The notes beneath the pieces are model-generated. The model was not told the origin of the DNA, searched no databases, and worked only from the letters and a program-made list of their open reading frames with translations. Positions 7,901 through 8,914 of a DNA stretch of 8,914 bases are shown piece after piece. Made by a program: the position numbers and the translations under genes. This stretch comes from an uncultured Planctomycetaceae bacterium (GTDB lineage Bacteria > Planctomycetota > Planctomycetia > Pirellulales > UBA1268), in assembly GCA_937900985.1 (NCBI GenBank), contig CALCGM010000036.1, positions 1 through 8,914 of the forward strand. Direction: 5' to 3'. Position 1 is the stretch's first letter. Every line of letters begins with the position of its first letter.

Positions 7901-8071
7901 GGTTCCCAGCGGCACCTCGGAGAGGCGGTCGGCCGGCACGTAGACCCACAGGAAATCCAGGGCTTCCGGCTCAGCAGCGGTGCTCCCGACGAGGCTGCAG
8001 CCCACGATCAGCAGGGCTGCCCAGACGGCAGCCGCCGGCCTGCCCCTCCACCAGTCGTGGCTTGTGCTCAT
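1901..8071 (-). CDS. Giant 2056-residue exported, membrane-anchored protein of unknown function; two signal-plus-beta-plus-membrane units in one frame
   Basis: I do not recognise a characterised family. The ATG at 8071 is chosen over an in-frame TTG at 8143 because it has GGGTGG five bases upstream (8077-8082), avoids overlapping the previous gene, and places a signal peptide at the N-terminus. Residues 13-33 are hydrophobic with a lipobox-like IVGC (Cys25, Ser at +2), so it may be a lipoprotein; cleavage by ordinary signal peptidase near STAA (30-33) is the alternative. Unit A (about 35-1090) is beta-strand-rich with recurring 'VPPG/LPAG/APGW' turns, a CWC at 830-832, an 'ILVDG' segment at 867-871, and a cluster of membrane helices at about 1011-1090. 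Residues 1091-1116 then look like a second signal (LMVFLAAGCSGG followed by TAAETAAEP). Unit B (about 1117-1960) begins with a VLVPDRL element and a heptad repeat at 1166-1187, continues as beta-rich segments, then an acidic linker (1703-1740), a 'VFVDEHPLR' segment (1786-1794), and a charged helical stretch (1870-1925). Three membrane helices follow (about 1962-1980, 1988-2010, 2014-2032) and a short tail. Most of the mass should be outside the cytoplasmic membrane. No catalytic motif was identified. Confidence 0.85.
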   Translation of the reverse strand: MSTSHDWWRGRPAAAVWAALLIVGCSLVGSTAAEPEALDFLWVYVPADRLSEVPLGTGRYVPMTLAEFRAAVADRAAGSDPFGERPGSSPAMNVIAENARYTLEWSPAEGLRGTAAVTLGPGIDGLRRAIPLAGRVVPQASLSSDAGTGAAEIAGLPDGSVAVIADTEGRYSWQFELPTDAGGSLGPAFRLPVVPAVFSSVQLTLPAGFVPLVKGAEAVQAAPAPAPLSSAAEEAGTAEPVWTLSFGPTSELVVTIAREPLPDVPISCWSRLAIERQTASLATTLQPAMPWTKTDVRLRVPPGLTVVAAKLIDEQGTTSLSWRRSASASDTAATDASAGDEADELVVQLPTRAIGTRPQLVIESIAAIGIGKPWTLPAILPPDGLWAGGGMVAELDPRLVVERVEPVEYLPVDEEIVKGWPMALDVEAAAGPRLAFEAQAPTASLSLTVAPRKPDVQVQRVTTVDISAGSVIAQAACEISVERGELFELTGQVAPGWLIDSVEIPGRAERADWRVEAAAEGSRLRVGLVSGVSRGSTVRVNVMGHRGPLREGEPFARSSLEMLKLSNEQAAALEIRTNAEMTIDGAGQTVDSVPLDQLPPGLRKLAGDSGVRLRLLVRDGDDRRTLRLLRRRPPIDVQTQVRLTVRDDRLTESFTLECSPRDAELDSVVVHFSEPTGDGMEWTLLPPTTGQLLARRLQPQEPRDPAQAMESWLLELVPPARGPVTLRGVQTVPFTGPVNVPLAWVEGAASPVGELQIRDAGRRRPLVVNRSLSEVPGVAGDTERYATSVSRFLFDPLRDLAGGQAAARLVPGGDDGVAPRAWAWNETTTCWCHTSGVIEYETVFDIENHGRSSIILSHPTDKRIQEILVDGVQLVAGVRETLGGETVIELPAGRRMVRLEIHALASARPLIPRWGQAWSVDPIAGVIDLPVLERLWQLGLPPGLRIAHVPALHQQLEQAQVGWLERLLGSSTKGSPASGFMPGSAAADSAAVVVDGFRLHAFAPTSGRSMLAGVVLVSSWLVVSSSLIAGLVAAVATWFLSRRAPAVAVAICGLAAVAALWAPVSVVAIVRAAWWGGLIGMALAVAGGRTATVLMVFLAAGCSGGSLTAAETAAEPSAPLRVFFTGETADATVLVPDRLFRELGRNVDATEGLGVRIERVTVAATVPAFTAMGPAFTAMGPAATAIGQPPLAGGLDAEPGTALADADEWQVTVDLSSDANTVCTLRQPVGGGRFVRGSLELDGGTTGELPGESISADGSILRVPLAVPGRHRLSVRLQPAVRVEGGVGLAMVGLPVAPQATLRIVETDAGIDVSSLLVERERNGLPIASATSLSEATGSGFDIAQADLLRLCWSVEPAVKLVQNPRVVAARNDVSWDALGCAVVASFQLEPNDGIFRSFVVTADPRLTPAVSELPAGSEPVTVRRIDDGRWLVERLQPARGRATVSVPFAMPLADPVGVFRVPEVEIASSSSTQSPRAVQFVPGEGYAATVRLPAGVTAGSPTDPSSSNGWLAWRREPSSAATAAASPVVVSVSRVPAVLRGTQRMRLDVVDGRLRLRFDASVDSVEAALATFRVMIPPHWTVDRMGLARVTAPRTGALQASPQDIHWTRVDEETLEVLCQRPRSGRFRFDLEAREPRGSAEMGSVAVPWIAGLGDTPVIVEWPTDEGVEIESAGDTPIVSLSSSAWQSLELLPGSPLAYRRRPEEASGAALAADDGQDSDAESRAAEPGPAGAEEGEEIPRVELLDVRFATDDRGKAWGVARIDLVPSSRLVRLQLPAGMRLFEVFVDEHPLRARPAGEAAWELELLDVSRPRTILVIFAGDIDDQLVSGRPLRLEPPTLPGVPTRKVTWMIRGPRGLDMRILAPSAQVSADEVATLRAEASLRLKASLRRSLEGRDARERARIEEQVASLFERSQQSAAEQAWNRTSLALSADVFATTTDPEGGVVIRAAAKPTPTDSSRAVATAAAILVAGAAWSMAIRRPSRLTGLLAQFGPLGLLALGGVWAAFLQPAWPGGLLLVGGVVSLVRRLIPPASKPAGAETALVIRDSVGQGGG
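2295..2470 (-). other. Charged helical, possibly coiled-coil, stretch of the giant protein
   Basis: Residues about 1868-1926 of the giant protein switch from beta-strand-like composition to a run rich in Ala, Glu, Arg, Leu and Gln without Pro or Gly clusters (for example DEVATLRAEASLRLK and ERARIEEQVASLFERS). Spacing of hydrophobic residues is compatible with an amphipathic helix or coiled coil. It sits shortly before the final membrane helices, where it could act as a stalk or oligomerisation element. This is by-eye secondary structure reasoning. Confidence 0.45.
2852..2965 (-). other. Acidic low-complexity linker in the giant protein
   Basis: Residues about 1703-1740 are dominated by Glu, Asp, Ala and Gly (for example DDGQDSDAESRAAEPG and AEEGEEIPR), with no hydrophobic core. 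It probably is a disordered, possibly metal-binding spacer between two beta-rich segments of unit B. A calcium-binding role would be speculation, because no DxDxDG-type loop is present. Confidence 0.5.
4512..4574 (-). repeat. Three tandem 21-base units inside the giant gene (heptad PAFTAMG)
   Basis: On the plus strand, 4533-4553 and 4554-4574 are identical 21-base units (CCCATCGCGGTAAAAGCCGGC). The unit at 4512-4532 matches 16 of 21 positions. A further partial match (TGTGGCAGCC) follows at about 4577-4586. In the protein this gives PAATAIG after two identical PAFTAMG heptads, residues about 1167-1187. The unit length is a multiple of three, so copy changes keep the frame. Two perfect copies next to a diverged one indicate a recent duplication and a likely length-variable site. 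It lies just after the second signal-like sequence, in what looks like a flexible linker. Confidence 0.9.
4723..4801 (-). other. Internal signal/lipoprotein-like sequence at the junction of the two units of the giant protein
   Basis: Residues about 1091-1116 read as a hydrophobic run ATVLMVFLAAGC followed by SGGS and TAAETAAEP. The start of the same protein has LIVGC followed by SLVGS and TAAEP. The shared order is hydrophobic stretch, Gly-Cys-Ser, Gly-Ser, Thr-Ala-Ala-Glu, Pro. After it, both copies reach a 'V-x-VP' element with DRL (YVPADRL at 44-50, VLVPDRL at 1133-1139). An ATG at 4789 (Met1095) would be a plausible start for a free-standing second protein. I infer a former gene boundary. 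The -3 residue of the second lipobox is Ala instead of Leu, Val or Ile, so its processing is doubtful. Confidence 0.55.
4802..5044 (-). other. Central membrane-helix cluster of the giant protein
   Basis: Residues about 1010-1090 contain three or four hydrophobic segments (about 1011-1039, 1045-1062, 1063-1072 merging with 1074-1088) broken by SRR at 1041-1043 and a Pro at 1063. The order of features parallels the C-terminus of the upstream partial gene: a SL[IL]xGL start, then an RR pair, then an Ala/Val-rich helix, Pro, and a last helix. It separates two large extracytoplasmic regions, so an even number of crossings would be required if both lie outside; the exact count cannot be settled by eye. 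Confidence 0.6.
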
Positions 8072-8087
8072 GTCAACCACCCGCTCA
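8072..8087 (-). promoter_or_regulatory. Ribosome binding site and stop/start junction before the giant gene
   Basis: The upstream gene stops with TGA at 8085-8087 and the giant gene starts with ATG at 8069-8071, leaving 13 bases between them. Within those bases GGGTGG (8077-8082, minus strand) sits five bases before the ATG and is the best Shine-Dalgarno-like match, although weak. The closeness suggests translational coupling and a shared transcript. Confidence 0.5.
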
Positions 8088-8914
8088 CGATGCCGATCGC
8101 TCCACCGCCACACTGCGGCGGCCGCGACTCGATTCGGGCACAAAGGCCGCGAGCGCCGTGCGGGTCGACGACTGAGGAACCATCACGCCGGCGTTGCCCG
8201 CCGCCACCGTCGCAGGCAAACGCAGCGCCACCCGCAGGCCCGCCGCCAGCAGCGTGAGAAGCAGCCCGGGAAGCGCCGCCTGCGCGAGGAGCAGGGCCAA
8301 CCAGGGCGACACCGCCGCGGCGGCCGTGACCGCGATCGCCAAGAGCATCACGACCGACGGCCGACGCAAGCGAGGCCACTGCACCAGCAGCAGCCCGATC
8401 AGCAGCGAAGGGCCGGAACAGGCCAACACGAGGCCCCATGTCGGCACAATCCACAGTCGGGCCGTGTCGGGATGGCCAACGCCCGAGAAGACGAGCCGGC
8501 GGTCGGCATACGGGATGATCGCCCGACCTGGATCCGCCGTCGCGGCAGACGGCGGTGCCACCCATGTCTGCAGCATCTCTGGCGAGATGATGGCTCGGGG
8601 CAGAAAGCCGAGCGTTCCCCACGCCCACTCCTGCTGGGCCGTCCAGCCACGCGGCGAGGTGAGGAGATGCTCTTCCGGCGAGAGCCGCAGTTCCCAGTAG
8701 AACCGTCGTTCGACCGCGCCATCTGCAAACACCGGAGCCGTCAGCTCCGCCGGCTCCCAGTCTGACGAACGATTCCGCCGCACCACAATTTCCACGGCAT
8801 ACTCCCGCACCGCGCCTGCGGTGAAGAGGTTGAGCGAGATCCGGCCATCGGTCCGCACCGCGTCGGCAATCGGTCGTCCGTCGAGCAGCACCTCAACCCG
8901 CGACGGGTCGGCTG
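8085..8914 (-). CDS. Membrane-anchored extracytoplasmic protein, C-terminal part only; relative of the giant protein's unit A
   Basis: Function unknown. The frame is open to the right edge (the last complete codon is at 8912), so the GTG at 8891 is not the true start and only the last 275 residues are visible. Residues 5-40 look like a beta-rich segment (VEVLLDGRPI followed by REYAVEIVV). A Trp-rich stretch follows, including FYWELRLSPEEHLL (about 71-84) and QQEWAWGTLGFLPR (about 93-106). Residues 152-232 form three membrane helices (about 153-178, 187-203, 206-226), and a polar Ser/Arg-rich tail of about 40 residues ends the protein. The order DG-containing beta segment, W[EQ]LxLxP, membrane helices with an RR pair is the same as residues 866-1090 of the giant protein, so the two are probably paralogous. 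It is the upstream partner of the giant gene in an apparent operon. Confidence 0.8.
   Translation of the reverse strand, partial: ADPSRVEVLLDGRPIADAVRTDGRISLNLFTAGAVREYAVEIVVRRNRSSDWEPAELTAPVFADGAVERRFYWELRLSPEEHLLTSPRGWTAQQEWAWGTLGFLPRAIISPEMLQTWVAPPSAATADPGRAIIPYADRRLVFSGVGHPDTARLWIVPTWGLVLACSGPSLLIGLLLVQWPRLRRPSVVMLLAIAVTAAAAVSPWLALLLAQAALPGLLLTLLAAGLRVALRLPATVAAGNAGVMVPQSSTRTALAAFVPESSRGRRSVAVERSAS

Noticed and set aside
8072..8143. Longer version of the giant protein starting at a TTG at 8143
   Set aside because: It would add 24 charged residues before the signal peptide, overlap the upstream gene by 59 bases and use a rare start codon, whereas the ATG at 8071 is well placed after the upstream stop.
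6059..8257. A plus-strand open frame of 732 codons antisense to the giant gene
   Set aside because: The translation is dominated by Arg, His, Gly, Pro and Gln with no hydrophobic pattern, no domain and no plausible start site. Long antisense frames are expected opposite a GC-rich gene with strong third-position bias. The minus-strand frame has a signal peptide, ordered beta-like pattern and membrane helices.

Overview
The window is very GC-rich, densely coding DNA with strong GC preference at third codon positions. It carries one rightward gene at the left edge and three leftward genes that fill the rest. The gene content fits a planctomycete (Pirellula/Rhodopirellula type): a very large extracytoplasmic protein of unknown function, an adjacent shorter relative, and a divergent CDP-diacylglycerol synthase. 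That assignment is inferred from style of gene content; there is no rRNA or other phylogenetic marker here.

Layout. (1) Positions 2-712, plus strand: the C-terminal 236 residues of a phosphatidate cytidylyltransferase, a polytopic membrane enzyme of phospholipid synthesis, truncated by the left edge. (2) Positions 670-1701, minus strand: a secreted zinc metallopeptidase with HEVTH and a downstream WADEG glutamate motif, whose Pro/Ala-rich tail runs antisense into the last 43 bases of the cytidylyltransferase gene. (3) Positions 1702-1900: a 199-base non-coding gap with several small inverted repeats. (4) Positions 1901-8071, minus strand: a 2056-residue envelope protein I cannot name. (5) Positions 8085-8914, minus strand: the C-terminal 275 residues of a membrane protein that continues past the right edge and ends 13 bases before the giant gene starts.

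How the parts relate. The giant protein reads as two secreted units in series. Each unit starts with a signal/lipoprotein-like stretch (GCS..GS..TAAEP near residues 24-35 and again near 1101-1116), continues as many beta-strand-rich segments, and ends in a cluster of membrane helices (about 1011-1090 and 1962-2032). The partial gene upstream ends in the same way: a '[LV]LVDG/LLDG' beta segment, a 'W[EQ]LxLxP' motif, then three membrane helices. The likely picture is a locus of three related units, two of them fused into one reading frame. The partial gene and the giant gene are probably co-transcribed and translationally coupled. The metallopeptidase lies downstream on the same strand and may or may not share the transcript. 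Its export signal puts it in the same compartment as the bulk of the giant protein, so envelope maturation or turnover is a possible shared theme, but this is inference only.

No tRNA, rRNA, CRISPR array, insertion sequence or phage gene was seen. The most unusual items are the internal signal-like sequence inside the giant gene, the perfect 21-base tandem repeat just after it, the tandem paralogy with the upstream gene, and the antisense overlap of the two convergent genes.
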